Origin: Chitinophagaceae bacterium
Lineage (GTDB): Bacteria; Bacteroidota; Bacteroidia; Chitinophagales; Chitinophagaceae
DNA length: 51,776 nucleotides
Assembly (NCBI GenBank): GCA_019747705.1
Contig: JAIEQM010000028.1
Coordinates: 1 to 51,776, forward strand
Direction of reading: 5' to 3'
The position numbers and the translations under genes were made by a program. The notes beneath the pieces were generated by a model. The model was not told the origin of the DNA. It worked only from the letters and a program-made list of their open reading frames with translations, and searched no databases. Below, one piece after another: positions 33,265-43,703 of the stretch. Numbering within the stretch: position 1 is the first letter of the stretch; the number at the start of each line of letters is the position of its first letter.

Positions 33265-34749
33265 CTAAAAACTCATTGCCGCCTTTACCGCCTTCAGCCA
33301 TCCTTCATACAAAGCAGTTCTTGTTTCATCATTCATTGTGCTTTCAAACTTTCTGTCCACCTGCCACTGTTGCTGCAGTTCATCAATACTGTTCCAGTAG
33401 CCGGTTGCAAGCCCTGCAAGATAAGCCGCACCCAATGCAGTTGTTTCAGTAATCTTTGGCCGCACAACGGTTGTATTTAATACATCACTCTGAAATTGCA
33501 TCAATGTGTTATTCACTGTGGCGCCACCATCCACACGGAGTTCTTTGATTTCAATACCGGCATCAGCTTCCATCGCTTTTAAAACATCGGTTGTTTGATA
33601 AGCAATACTGTCTAAACTTGCTCTTGCAATATGTGCGGCTGTTGTTCCTCTTGTTAAACCCACCATGGTACCTCTTGCATGCTGGTTCCAGTAAGGTGCA
33701 CCCAGGCCTGTAAAAGCCGGAACAACATACACACCTTCTGTATCTTTTACTTTTGCAGCAAGCTCTTCAATTTCAGAAGAGGAGCGAATGATGCCCAACC
33801 CATCTCTCAGCCATTGCACTACAGCGCCTCCGATAAACACACTTCCTTCCAGTGCATAAGTTGTTTTGCCATTTATTTTCCATGCAACGGTTGTAAGAAG
33901 ATTGTTGTGTGAATGAATAATTTTTTCTCCTGTGTTCATCAGCATAAAACAACCTGTGCCATATGTATTTTTCACCATGCCCGGTTGTGAACATAATTGT
34001 CCAAACAATGCACTTTGCTGATCGCCTGCAATGCCGGCAATGGGAATATTCTTTGCCGTTAAAATATTTTGCGTGGTGCCATATACTTCACTGCTGCTAC
34101 TTATTTGCGGCAGCATGTTGCCCGGTATATTGAAGATTTTTTCCAGTTCGCCATCCCATTGACAGGTTTGTAAATTCATCAGCATGGTGCGGCTGGCATT
34201 GCTCACATCGGTTGCATGCACCTGCCCTTTGGTTAAATTCCAGAGCAGCCAGGTATCAACAGTGCCGAAACAAAGTTCACCTTTTTCTGCTTTTGCTCTT
34301 GCACCTTCCACATTATCCAGTATCCATTTTATTTTAGTAGCGCTGAAGTAAGCATCCACTACCAAACCTGTTCGTTGCTGAATGAGTATGTGCAGATGTT
34401 TGCGTTTGAGTTCATCACAAAAACCGGCGGTACGCCTGTCCTGCCACACAATAGCATTGTAGATGGGTTTGCCTGTACTTCGTTCCCACATCACCGTTGT
34501 TTCCCGCTGGTTGGTAATGCCAATGGCATGAATGTTTTCAGCAGTCAATCCTGCTTTTGAAACCGCTTCTGCTGCCACACCCAGTTGAGTGCTCCATATT
34601 TCTTCAGGATCATGCTCCACCCATCCGGGCTGCGGAAAAATTTGTGTGAATTCTTTTTGGGCAACAGAAATGATGTTGCCATTTTTATCAAACACAATGG
34701 CACGGCTGGTGGTGGTGCCCTGGTCCAGGGCAAGAATGTAGGAAGACAT
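33265..34749 (-). CDS. glpK: Glycerol kinase
   Basis: Phosphorylates glycerol with ATP, the first step of the pathway completed by GlpD; 494 residues, standard length. Signatures are [16 protein letters not shown] (phosphate 1 loop), [30 protein letters not shown] split over the substrate site, [13 protein letters not shown] and [19 protein letters not shown] (adenosine site). The ATG at 34749 ([11 protein letters not shown]) is preferred over a TTG two codons upstream. A perfect inverted repeat covers the start region (34748-34779). It is the first gene of the glycerol cluster. Confidence 0.97.
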   Translation of the reverse strand: MSSYILALDQGTTTSRAIVFDKNGNIISVAQKEFTQIFPQPGWVEHDPEEIWSTQLGVAAEAVSKAGLTAENIHAIGITNQRETTVMWERSTGKPIYNAIVWQDRRTAGFCDELKRKHLHILIQQRTGLVVDAYFSATKIKWILDNVEGARAKAEKGELCFGTVDTWLLWNLTKGQVHATDVSNASRTMLMNLQTCQWDGELEKIFNIPGNMLPQISSSSEVYGTTQNILTAKNIPIAGIAGDQQSALFGQLCSQPGMVKNTYGTGCFMLMNTGEKIIHSHNNLLTTVAWKINGKTTYALEGSVFIGGAVVQWLRDGLGIIRSSSEIEELAAKVKDTEGVYVVPAFTGLGAPYWNQHARGTMVGLTRGTTAAHIARASLDSIAYQTTDVLKAMEADAGIEIKELRVDGGATVNNTLMQFQSDVLNTTVVRPKITETTALGAAYLAGLATGYWNSIDELQQQWQVDRKFESTMNDETRTALYEGWLKAVKAAMSF

Positions 34750-34789
34750 ATTCAACTGATTAAATTTCCAGTTGAATATACTGTATTCA
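34748..34789. promoter_or_regulatory. Inverted repeats over the glpK start, candidate operator
   Basis: ATATTCAACTG (34748-34758) and CAGTTGAATAT (34769-34779) are exact reverse complements with a 10-base gap. A second pair, TGAATA (34773-34778) and TATTCA (34784-34789), overlaps it. Either a repressor or activator site, or an RNA hairpin at the start codon. Confidence 0.5.
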
Positions 34790-34809
34790 TTTGAAGAATA
34801 TGAAGATTA

Positions 34810-35307
34810 CTATTTGGTAAGTGTAACAGCCTTTGCATCCGTTCCCATGCCCGAGCAATAAAGCAAACAGGTTTTATCAAAATTTGAATTGAATTCGCCG
34901 GTAAGGTTATTAGTTGTAAAACTGAAAGAGCCTACAACTGTATTTCCCTTTTTAACGGTCAGTTGAGAAGAGCTGATTTCTCCTTTTAAAGTAATAGGGG
35001 TTACTATCGGAACATAAAGTGCACAATTTTGCGAAGCAAGTAACTGAACTGAAGAGGAACTGGTTTTATAAATATCTATATCAACTGTGTTTTCACCGGT
35101 TTTTTTTACTTCCCATCTCATTCCCATTGTTGTTCTGGCTACTTTAATGTAATTGCCACACACATCGCTGTAATAATAAAATGTAGAAGCGATAGGTGTA
35201 TTCCAGGTTCCTTCCAGATTTCGTGCAGGGGATAAGTTCTTTTTACAGCCAGATGATAAAAACATAAGGAACACCAAAGGAATAAAAGGCATGTATTTAT
35301 ATTTCAT
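34810..35307 (-). CDS. Lipoprotein of unknown function
   Basis: 165 residues with a lipobox (LMFLSSGCKKN). The mature domain (LEGTWNTPIASTFYYYSDVCGN, split at residue 20, then MRWEVKKTGENTVDIDIY and GNTVVGSFSFTTNNLTGEFNS) has the look of a lipocalin-type beta barrel as in other short Bacteroidota lipoproteins that begin GTW. No named family is recognised. The frame is open to 35376, but only the ATG at 35307 gives a signal peptide. The Cys-rich gene upstream is 19 bp away and on the same strand. Confidence 0.78.
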   Translation of the reverse strand: MKYKYMPFIPLVFLMFLSSGCKKNLSPARNLEGTWNTPIASTFYYYSDVCGNYIKVARTTMGMRWEVKKTGENTVDIDIYKTSSSSVQLLASQNCALYVPIVTPITLKGEISSSQLTVKKGNTVVGSFSFTTNNLTGEFNSNFDKTCLLYCSGMGTDAKAVTLTK

Positions 35308-35326
35308 ATCCAGTATTGATAACAAA

Positions 35327-35653
35327 TTAAAAATCACCCACCTTGAAACATTTTCTTCCGCCGGGCGGAGTGCCACCCCTCACCGGGGAATTTGCGGCCT
35401 TTTTATCACATGTACAATTTCCGGGAATATATTTTTTCTTCCATTCATTGCAGTCATTATAACTGCAGAAGGGACCATTGGTGCCTTTGGAAGCTCCCAT
35501 AACAGATGCACATTGTGTTGAAGTACCGCAACTCCAGTTAGCATAATAATATTCTGTATTTTCCGCAGTCCCTTTTTTACATGCATACAAAGCACAGAGG
35601 AGTAATATAAAATTTAAAAATAAAGCTGATAAAACAAATGTTCCTGCTTTCAT
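35327..35653 (-). CDS. Small cysteine-rich lipoprotein
   Basis: 108 residues. Signal peptide and lipobox: LFLNFILLLCALYACKKG. The mature part of about 75 residues has seven more cysteines after the lipid-attachment cysteine (SCGTSTQCASVMGAS, FCSYNDCNEWKKK, GNCTCDKK, GRKCF), which suggests disulfide bonds. The piece AANSPVRGGTPPGGRKCF is encoded by GC-rich, repeat-like sequence (35360-35400, GCCGGGCGGAGTGCCACCCC then TCACCGGGG). It lies just upstream of a lipoprotein gene on the same strand. Function unknown. The frame is open to a TTG at 35677. Confidence 0.65.
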   Translation of the reverse strand: MKAGTFVLSALFLNFILLLCALYACKKGTAENTEYYYANWSCGTSTQCASVMGASKGTNGPFCSYNDCNEWKKKYIPGNCTCDKKAANSPVRGGTPPGGRKCFKVGDF

Positions 35654-35754
35654 TTGGAAATGGTTTGACTTTATCAAACTTAAGCAGATCAGGTTTTCGG
35701 CGCAATCCCGCAGAATTGGTATTTACTTCTACCAAATAGTTGGTAGAAGCATTT

Positions 35755-36414
35755 TTATTCATTTAATAATCCATGTGAAAAGGCATATTTAATCAACCCG
35801 GCCAAATTTCCTGCCCCGGTTTTTTGCATGATATTTTTTCGGTGGGTTTCAACGGTGCGGTAACTGATATTGAGTGCTGCAGCAATTTTTTCATTTGTGT
35901 ATTCTTGTGAAAGCAGTTTTACAATTTCCTTTTCTCTTGATGTAAGCTGGATTTCCTGTGTGGCAGTTTTGCTAGAAGCGGCAAATCCTTTCAAAATCAC
36001 TTCATAAACAGTATCATTAAAATAAGTTTTACCTGCATGTACTTTTTCAATTGCTTCTACCAATTGTGTGCGTGTACAGCTTTTCAACAAATAGCCGGAT
36101 GTTCCAAGTTTTACAAGCTCTGCAATAATTTCAGTTTCATCATGTGTTGTGAGGATGATTATTTTTATATCCGGTTTATTTTGCCGAATCCATCGTGTAA
36201 GTTCAATGCCATCCGCCCCCGGCATACTTATATCCAGCAGGCATAAATCATAATCGTTTTTGCCAAGTAGTTCCAGCACGGCGGTACCATCTTCAGCTGT
36301 TGCAGCAACATTGATATTTTTTTCTGACTTCAGTACAGATACCAGGCCATCAAGCAATACCCGATGGTCATCTGCAATAAGCACTTTTATAGTATCATTT
36401 TTTAAAGCAACCAA
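35755..36414 (-). CDS. NarL/LuxR-type response regulator
   Basis: 219 residues. The receiver domain (about 8-125) has IKVLIADDHRVLLDGL, the phospho-acceptor aspartate in YDLCLLDISMPGADG, and GTSGYLLKS. The C-terminal LuxR helix-turn-helix (about 155-215) reads LTSREKEIVKLLSQEYTNEK and SYRTVETHRKNIMQKTG. It pairs with the histidine kinase 62 bp upstream on the same strand. Targets are not evident; the small Cys-rich lipoprotein lies 101 bp downstream. Confidence 0.95.
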   Translation of the reverse strand: MVALKNDTIKVLIADDHRVLLDGLVSVLKSEKNINVAATAEDGTAVLELLGKNDYDLCLLDISMPGADGIELTRWIRQNKPDIKIIILTTHDETEIIAELVKLGTSGYLLKSCTRTQLVEAIEKVHAGKTYFNDTVYEVILKGFAASSKTATQEIQLTSREKEIVKLLSQEYTNEKIAAALNISYRTVETHRKNIMQKTGAGNLAGLIKYAFSHGLLNE

Positions 36415-36476
36415 TGGAGCAAATTTATCTTATACATCAAGCTTGCGCAATACCAATGTTTTGGTAGCACTGTTTT

Positions 36477-38450
36477 TTATGAGTAGGGTATATCTATGAT
36501 GATGGATGTGCCGTTGCCGGGCTTGCTGTCAATATCAATACTTCCCTTCCTGTTTTGCACCCTTGTAAAAATATTATGCAACCCATTGCCGGTTAAAGAT
36601 GGATGGGCCGTATCAAATCCTTTACCATCATCTTCTATAACGATATTGATATAATCATCATGTTTTATAAGTTGAACAGCAGCATTGGCCGCACCAGCAT
36701 GTTTTACAGTATTGTTGATACACTCCAGAACGATTCTGTAAATATTTAACTCTGTTTGTTCATCAAGTCTTTCCTTGAAACCAAAGTGGTGATATTGGAT
36801 CTGAAGTTTATTTTTTGAGCTGATGCGGTTAAATAGATTTTGCAAAGCGGCTGTGAGCCCTAGTTTGGAAAGTGTAGCAGGCATCATATCATAGGATATG
36901 TTCTTCATTTCCAGCATGGCTTCATCAAGTAAATGAATGGAGGCCTCAATTTTTTCCAGTTCGTAGGGTTGCTGCGGAACCGGCAAATCTGAAATTTTAA
37001 GTTTTACCGCCGAAAGTAAAGAACCCAAACCATCATGCAAATCCTGGGCTATCCGTTTACGTTCCTGGTCCTGAACTGAAAGTGCGGTGGCTAAAAGTTC
37101 CTGTTGCTGTTTATTTTCCTGTTGCTGTAAAATATTTTTTTGTTTAAGACGATAACGGTTGTACAACAACAGTGCAAACAGAAAAATACAAATTAAGAGG
37201 ACTCCTAAAATATTTCTGAACATTTTTTGTTTAGCGAGGGCTGCGTTGTATTTCTGTTGTTCCAGCTCAAGACGCATTACAGCTTCTTTTTGAAAAAGAT
37301 CGTTTTCATTTCTGCTATTTTCAATGCTGTTGCGCATTTGTTTGTAAAGTTCATTGTATTTCCAGGCGCTGTCAAACTGCTGAAGTTTTGAGTAGGCAAT
37401 TGCAATTTGCTCGAGTGCATCTCTCGTATACTCGGCATGTTTTTCAAGCATCGATTTTTGAAGACCGTTACGCAGGTGTTTAATAGCATCAACCGGTTGG
37501 TTCAGGCAATTGTAAACTGATCCTGCAATAATATAATAAGAAGCGAGATCGTATCCGTTTACATTTTGAATAGTGTCAAGTGCTGCATCGGAAACAATAT
37601 ATGTCAGGGCGTTATTACAGTCCTTTTTTAGCAGCAAAGCCTCAGCAATCTTGTAATTAATATGAAGTGTGCGTGTGCTTAAAGTAGCCTTGTTAATTTT
37701 TCCCTCCTGTGTAAGTTGTGTATAAAGGTTTTTGCTGAGGTTTAAGTGATAGATGCTTTTGTCAGCATCGTTCTGTGCCATAAATAATTCAGCAAGATTT
37801 AATTGTGCATGCGCCATGAACAATTTATTGGCCATAGCTTGCGTTTGGGTATTATACGATTCAAAATAGGAAGTTGCTTCTTTAAAGTTTTTGTATTTAA
37901 GATGCACATGGCCAATAACATTGGTGAAATGTGCAGCCTGTTTTTTGTCCTTATTTTTTTCAGCAGTGATTAACCCTTCAGTTGAAGTTTTCAATACACC
38001 TGCCAGGTTGCCTGAAAGAAAATAGAGGTTATTGATAGCGGGTCTTATTTGATGCAGATCATCATACACAAATTTATATTGTAAAGCCAGTTGTAAAGCC
38101 AATTGCAGATAATGAAGTGAAGAATCGTACTGCTTTTTGTAATAATAAATCATGTTTTTTCTCAGTAATAAAGTAAGAACTGAATATTTTGAGAATAAGA
38201 ACGAATTGTAGTTTATTGCAAGAGGGTAATAAGACATTTTCAGGAGGGTATCAAATATCCCTTCATGCTCTTTTTTGGTACATTGCTTTTGAACCTCATT
38301 AAGGAGGGGCTGTTCATACTCAGCAATTACTGTTTTGATTTGCTGCTGCTGCTTTTCAATTTCATTTTTCGAAAAAATCTGGCTTAAATCCTGGCCAGGG
38401 CTGATGGTGCCAAGTAAACAACCAAATATGATCAATGCACTTTTAAGCAT
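36477..38450 (-). CDS. TPR-containing sensor histidine kinase (HisKA_3)
   Basis: 657 residues. Signal peptide, then a periplasmic region of tetratricopeptide-like repeats (about 60-380; for example AAHFTNVIGHVHLKYKNFKEA, split, and ALEQIAIAYSKLQQFDSAWKY). One membrane span follows (ILGVLLICIFLFALLLYNRY), a coiled coil, and the NarX/DesK-type kinase core with RKRIAQDLHDGLGSLLSAVK (phospho-accepting His) and ATPase motifs VIEDDGKGFD and GNGLHNIFTRV. This layout is common in Bacteroidota. The cognate regulator is the next gene. The gene on the other side is divergent, 61 bp away. Confidence 0.95.
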   Translation of the reverse strand: MLKSALIIFGCLLGTISPGQDLSQIFSKNEIEKQQQQIKTVIAEYEQPLLNEVQKQCTKKEHEGIFDTLLKMSYYPLAINYNSFLFSKYSVLTLLLRKNMIYYYKKQYDSSLHYLQLALQLALQYKFVYDDLHQIRPAINNLYFLSGNLAGVLKTSTEGLITAEKNKDKKQAAHFTNVIGHVHLKYKNFKEATSYFESYNTQTQAMANKLFMAHAQLNLAELFMAQNDADKSIYHLNLSKNLYTQLTQEGKINKATLSTRTLHINYKIAEALLLKKDCNNALTYIVSDAALDTIQNVNGYDLASYYIIAGSVYNCLNQPVDAIKHLRNGLQKSMLEKHAEYTRDALEQIAIAYSKLQQFDSAWKYNELYKQMRNSIENSRNENDLFQKEAVMRLELEQQKYNAALAKQKMFRNILGVLLICIFLFALLLYNRYRLKQKNILQQQENKQQQELLATALSVQDQERKRIAQDLHDGLGSLLSAVKLKISDLPVPQQPYELEKIEASIHLLDEAMLEMKNISYDMMPATLSKLGLTAALQNLFNRISSKNKLQIQYHHFGFKERLDEQTELNIYRIVLECINNTVKHAGAANAAVQLIKHDDYINIVIEDDGKGFDTAHPSLTGNGLHNIFTRVQNRKGSIDIDSKPGNGTSIIIDIPYS

Positions 38451-38499
38451 ATCAAAACCTAATAATGGTTAAAGCTAAAAAAATACTTTCACATCTCCC

Positions 38500-38507
38500 T
38501 AAATTTG
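38500..38507 (+). promoter_or_regulatory. -7 promoter box TAAATTTG
   Basis: A perfect match to the Bacteroidota TAnnTTTG element, ending only 4 bp before the ATG at 38512, which would give a leaderless or nearly leaderless mRNA. No clear -33 box is seen. Confidence 0.4.
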
Positions 38508-38511
38508 CACT

Positions 38512-39672
38512 ATGCAGTTAATAGAAGTAACTACACCGCAGCAGGAAAAAGAGTTTATAAAAGTAAACGTACTCATGAACCAGGGCGACCCCAATTACAT
38601 TCAGCCGCTGGATAAAGATGTGGAGCAGGTGTTTGATAAAGAAAAAAACAAAGCTTACCGTTTTGGGGAAACCATCCGCTGGATATTGAAAGATAATCAA
38701 GGAAAACTAATCGGCCGCATTGCTGCATTCGTTAATAAGAAATACAAAACCAAAGGCGATGAAGGCCTGGTGGGCGGCTTTGGTTTTTTTGAATGCATCA
38801 ATGACCAGGCCGCTGCCAATTATTTATTTGATACAGCTAAAAATTGGCTGGAAGCAAAAGGCATGTATGCTATGGATGGGCCCATCAACTTTGGCGAGCG
38901 TGACCGGTGGTGGGGGGTGCAGGTGGGTGGTTTTCAGCAGCCATTGTATTGCATGAACTACAACCCAAAGTATTATCAAAAATTGTTTGAAGGTTATGGG
39001 TTTAAAGTGTTCTTTAATCAGTACTGTTATGCATTAAAAGTTAAAGACCGGCTGCAGGATAAATTTTACAAGCGTCATGATGAAGTGGCAAAAAATCCTG
39101 ACTTTAAAGCTGTACATATACGCAAAGATCAACTGGATAAATTTGCACATGATTTTGTAACAGTGTATAACAAAGCATGGGCCGGGCATGGCGGATTAAA
39201 AACAATGGATCACCGTTTGGTGATTGGAATGTTCAATGCCATGAAACCGGTAATGGATGAACGCATCAGTTGGTTTACCTATTATAAAGAGGAGCCTATT
39301 GGCGTATGGCTCAACATTGTGGATTTAAACCAGTGGTTTAAATTTTTGCATGGCCGTTTTGACTGGTGGGGTAAACTCAAATTTGCATGGATTAAACTCA
39401 CCAAAAAGAATAAAAAATTCAACGGAATTATTTTTGGTGTGGTGCCGGAGTGGCAGGGCAAAGGCATTGACAGTTACATGATTATGGAAGCGGCCAAAAT
39501 AATTCAGGATCAGCATTTGTATGAAGATTATGAACTGCAGTGGATTGGTGATTTTAACCCCAAGATGATGAATGTGGCCAGCAGCCTGGGTACAGATATT
39601 ACCAGGCATCTGATTACTTACCGTTATATAATTGATACAACAAAAGAGTTTAAACGGCATCCGCTGGTGTAG
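38512..39672 (+). CDS. GNAT-like protein of unknown substrate
   Basis: 386 residues, soluble. The N-terminal half begins LIEVTTPQQEKEFIKVNVLM and contains IRWILKDNQGKLIGRIAAFV, like an acetyltransferase fold; the C-terminal half has a second such region with the acetyl-CoA-type loop VPEWQGKGIDSYMI. This suggests a tandem GNAT fold. Proteins of this type are widespread in Bacteroidota, usually without a known role. It lies divergently from the kinase gene, and a hypothetical membrane protein gene follows 78 bp later. Confidence 0.75.
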   Translation: MQLIEVTTPQQEKEFIKVNVLMNQGDPNYIQPLDKDVEQVFDKEKNKAYRFGETIRWILKDNQGKLIGRIAAFVNKKYKTKGDEGLVGGFGFFECINDQAAANYLFDTAKNWLEAKGMYAMDGPINFGERDRWWGVQVGGFQQPLYCMNYNPKYYQKLFEGYGFKVFFNQYCYALKVKDRLQDKFYKRHDEVAKNPDFKAVHIRKDQLDKFAHDFVTVYNKAWAGHGGLKTMDHRLVIGMFNAMKPVMDERISWFTYYKEEPIGVWLNIVDLNQWFKFLHGRFDWWGKLKFAWIKLTKKNKKFNGIIFGVVPEWQGKGIDSYMIMEAAKIIQDQHLYEDYELQWIGDFNPKMMNVASSLGTDITRHLITYRYIIDTTKEFKRHPLV

Positions 39673-39750
39673 TTATTTGACATCAATCATAACCGGCTTT
39701 GATTCCTCTCATTGATTTCCTCAAAGAGTTTCAGTTGCTTTGATGCGTTT

Positions 39751-40134
39751 ATGAAACTTTTTTTAATGATACTTCTGGGTTTTGTTGGTTTTACATCTGC
39801 TGTTTGCGGTGCATTAATGATGATTGAACCATCCGGCAGTTTTTTAATGCTGGATCCTGTATGGTTAAAACACAGTTCCTTTAAAGATTATTCAGCCCCG
39901 GGGTTGATTCTTTGTGTAGTAGGCGCTGCTAATCTTTTTGCCTGGTACAGGGTGAGTGGTAAAAAAACACAGTGGCTTTGGTGGGCATTGGCAGCAGGTA
40001 TCCTTATTATTGGCTATGAACTGGTGCAAATGATATTGCTGCAGTTTACTTACTGGTTGCAATACATCTATATCATTTCAGGTTTTTTTATTGTACTTAC
40101 CAGTTTGCAGTTAAAGCACCGGGAATTAATTTGA
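39751..40134 (+). CDS. Small integral membrane protein
   Basis: 127 residues with four predicted spans (LMILLGFVGFTSAVCGALMM, ALGLILCVVGAANLFAWYRV-like, WWALAAGILIIGYELVQMIL and YIYIISGFFIVLTSL). No conserved catalytic motif is visible. The ATG at 39751 (MKLFLMILLG) is chosen over a TTG at 39712 because the extra part is polar. Function unknown. Confidence 0.7.
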   Translation: MKLFLMILLGFVGFTSAVCGALMMIEPSGSFLMLDPVWLKHSSFKDYSAPGLILCVVGAANLFAWYRVSGKKTQWLWWALAAGILIIGYELVQMILLQFTYWLQYIYIISGFFIVLTSLQLKHRELI

Positions 40135-40170
40135 GTGTACCTTCCTTGTTCTCATTTAATTGTTGAAAAA

Positions 40171-40929
40171 CTAAGCCGATCCATCTTTTGATTTGGAGGC
40201 CATCTTTCTGTCGTAATATTTTTTACCAAAATAACCTATAACAGGAACAAGAATTACCGTGAGCAGGTATTTAGGATCATCCAGTAAAACTGCCCAGAGT
40301 TTACGGATGATATTTTGTTCCAGTTTAATACGTATGGGAATGCTGCGGTTTTCCAGTTCTTCACTCGCATCCGGTTTATAAGCTGTTATTTTTAAAACGA
40401 GTTGCGTGGATGGTTTATCTGTTTTGGTAATTACGGTCCACCCCCAGGTATTTCCATTAAGGGTATCAATTTTTTGTTTGTCCGTATTATGGCCCACTTT
40501 GGTAATGGTATAATCTCCGGCAGGGCCGAGCAAATTAATTTCAACATCCTCATACACCAGCGGAATATGCAGTGAGTTAATAATACTGCTGTCGTCATTA
40601 CTGCTGTTTACCTGCTGCTGCCGTTCAATTTGCCGCAGGGTATCTCTTGTTTTTGCTTCAGGTTTATTAATGGTTAAATGCGCCCTTATGTTTTTTAATT
40701 CGTTTCTTTTAATGATGTTGAAATACGAATAGGCAATATTGGCTGATTTACGGCTTATTGTTTTTTGAATGAAACGAGTGGTGTCATTTCCTTTAACGGC
40801 AGTATCAACGGCGGTTGTTGACGAATCAGTAACAGTTGCAGAAGTATCTGCTATCGGTATATGTATATCGCCTTCATTGTTGCATGAGTAAATGAAAAGG
40901 AAGAGAATAAGCCGGGTTATGTGTTTCAT
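40171..40929 (-). CDS. Lipoprotein with C-terminal membrane span, unknown function
   Basis: 252 residues. Lipobox FLFIYSCNNEG, a Thr/Asp/Ala-rich linker (about 25-55), a beta-rich middle domain (IRAHLTINKPEAKTRDTLRQ, VYEDVEINLLGPAGDYTITKVG, STQLVLKITAYKPDASEE), and a hydrophobic segment near the C-terminus (LLTVILVPVIGYFGKKYYDRK). A conserved domain is not recognised. The combination of lipid anchor and C-terminal span would fix both ends to membranes. It stands alone, convergent with the membrane protein gene. Confidence 0.7.
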   Translation of the reverse strand: MKHITRLILFLFIYSCNNEGDIHIPIADTSATVTDSSTTAVDTAVKGNDTTRFIQKTISRKSANIAYSYFNIIKRNELKNIRAHLTINKPEAKTRDTLRQIERQQQVNSSNDDSSIINSLHIPLVYEDVEINLLGPAGDYTITKVGHNTDKQKIDTLNGNTWGWTVITKTDKPSTQLVLKITAYKPDASEELENRSIPIRIKLEQNIIRKLWAVLLDDPKYLLTVILVPVIGYFGKKYYDRKMASKSKDGSA

Positions 40930-41096
40930 TAGCTGCTTGTTTGCAGAAAGTTAGTAAATACATGCTGGCTTTGCAAGTAATGATTGCGTTTGTATTCAAC
41001 TGTACAGGAATGATGTTCATATTTAATAAAGTTGTTGCACCTGAGTTGCTGAACATTGTTCCTCCGCTCACGGGCTGCGGTGGCTGAAGGGTAGTG

Positions 41097-41115
41097 CCCC
41101 CGCCTCAGGCGGGGG
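41097..41115. repeat. GC-rich palindrome
   Basis: CCCCCGCCTCAGGCGGGGG, a perfect palindrome in the 528-bp gene-free stretch 40930-41457 before atpD. The rest holds repeated words such as AACCAAGGCACAAGAACC and CGTGTCCATTCGTGCTATTC, and no gene. Confidence 0.65.
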
Positions 41116-41409
41116 TACCGTAGCGAAGCGAAGCCGGAAGACGCCGGACAAAAGTTGATGGAAAGATGAAAGGCGAAAGCCCCAAAAGAAAAAGCCAGGA
41201 ACCAAGGCACAAGAACCAATAATGAAGAGTCAGGGAACAAGAATTAAGGCACAAGGTTCAAGTCCCATCTGTGTGCATCTGTATAATCAATGGCTTATTA
41301 TTATTCGTGTCCATTCGTGCTATTCGTGGCAAAACACCCAACTGGCTCACAACTTTTCCTCATTTCAAAATTCCTCCATTTTCCATTTTTCATTTCACCC
41401 CTGCACCCT

Positions 41410-41417
41410 TACCTTTG
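41410..41417 (+). promoter_or_regulatory. -7 promoter box TACCTTTG for atpD
   Basis: Matches TAnnTTTG and lies 40 bp upstream of the atpD ATG. No clear -33 TTTG is visible at the usual distance. Confidence 0.4.
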
Positions 41418-41445
41418 CGGCCTGAATAATAACCCCTCTTTTTAA

Positions 41446-42957
<1,512 letters not shown>

Positions 42958-42958
42958 A

Positions 42959-42986
42959 GCCCCCATCCCCGAAAGGGGGACAAGGC
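42959..42986. repeat. Type B-like repeat after atpD
   Basis: GCCCCCATCCCCGAAAGGGG followed by GACAAGGC, directly after the atpD stop codon. The rest of the spacer has CTGTACTGAGCGGAGCCGAA, a word also present (reverse-complemented) in the aceF linker. Confidence 0.65.
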
Positions 42987-43225
42987 AGGCCACTGATTAA
43001 ATGAAACAGTTCTTTGGTTTATTAACGTAGATGATTGTGTTACCGGCAGATGTACTGCTATGTTTCTTCTGTTGCCACGCTCGTTTCATCGTTCCGTTTT
43101 TCATGTCGTCATTTTGCGTGGCAGCCTGTACTGAGCGGAGCCGAAGTACCGCACTCTTGTACGTTCTGAACTTTTATCAACAATAAAAATTCAAACCCTT
43201 TTTCCAAAAAGCAGAGGGTATAAAA

Positions 43226-43252
43226 ACTCCCCTTCAGGGGATGGGGGCTTCT
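43226..43252. repeat. Type B-like repeat before atpC
   Basis: AACTCCCCTTCAGGGGATGG followed by GGGCTTC, ending 1-2 bp before the atpC start codon. Confidence 0.68.
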
Positions 43253-43253
43253 T

Positions 43254-43508
43254 ATGAATTTAGAAATATTAACTCCATCAGGTAAAACATACAGCGGCGA
43301 AGTAATCGGCGTTCAGCTTCCGGGTATTGGAGGAAGTTTTGAAGTGCTGGATAATCACGCACCTTTAGTTAGTGCACTTAAAGCCGGGCAATTAAAAGTG
43401 CTGGTTGAAAAAAACCGTAATGAACTATTTGCCATACAGGGGGGCTTTGTAGAAGTGTTGAATAACAAAGTAACGGTGCTGGTGGAAGGCAGTAAGCCGG
43501 TGGAATAA
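43254..43508 (+). CDS. atpC: ATP synthase F1 subunit epsilon
   Basis: 84 residues, the short form that has only the N-terminal beta-sandwich (LEILTPSGKTYSGEVIGVQL, split, LPGIGGSFEVLDNHAPLVSAL, FAIQGGFVEVLNNKVTVLVE) and lacks the C-terminal helical hairpin used for inhibition in other bacteria. Short epsilon subunits are usual in Bacteroidota. It follows atpD, and a terminator is seen 25 bp after the stop codon. Confidence 0.95.
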   Translation: MNLEILTPSGKTYSGEVIGVQLPGIGGSFEVLDNHAPLVSALKAGQLKVLVEKNRNELFAIQGGFVEVLNNKVTVLVEGSKPVE

Positions 43509-43533
43509 ATTGAAATAATTTTGCTTAAGGATC

Positions 43534-43569
43534 AATCCCGTTGACAATAATTGACGGGATTTTTTTTAA
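43534..43569 (+). terminator. Rho-independent terminator after atpC
   Basis: AATCCCGT (43534-43541) pairs with ACGGGATT (43554-43561), followed by a T run. Confidence 0.85.
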
Positions 43570-43571
43570 TA

Positions 43572-43636
43572 AAACCTCCGGGATTTCAGAAACATCTTTC
43601 CAATAATCATCCTGCCAGCAAAAATCCCGGAGGTTT
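43572..43636. repeat. 65-bp palindromic element, copy 1
   Basis: Ends are AAACCTCCGGGATTT and AAATCCCGGAGGTTT, perfectly inverted. The centre includes TCTTTCCAATAATCATCCTG. Another copy at 49135-49199 matches at 61 of 65 positions by my reading. Confidence 0.85.
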
Positions 43637-43703
43637 GTAATTTAAATTATAATTATTGCCTGCAAAATTGCAATTATAATCAACAAATATCATAATTTTA
43701 ATC

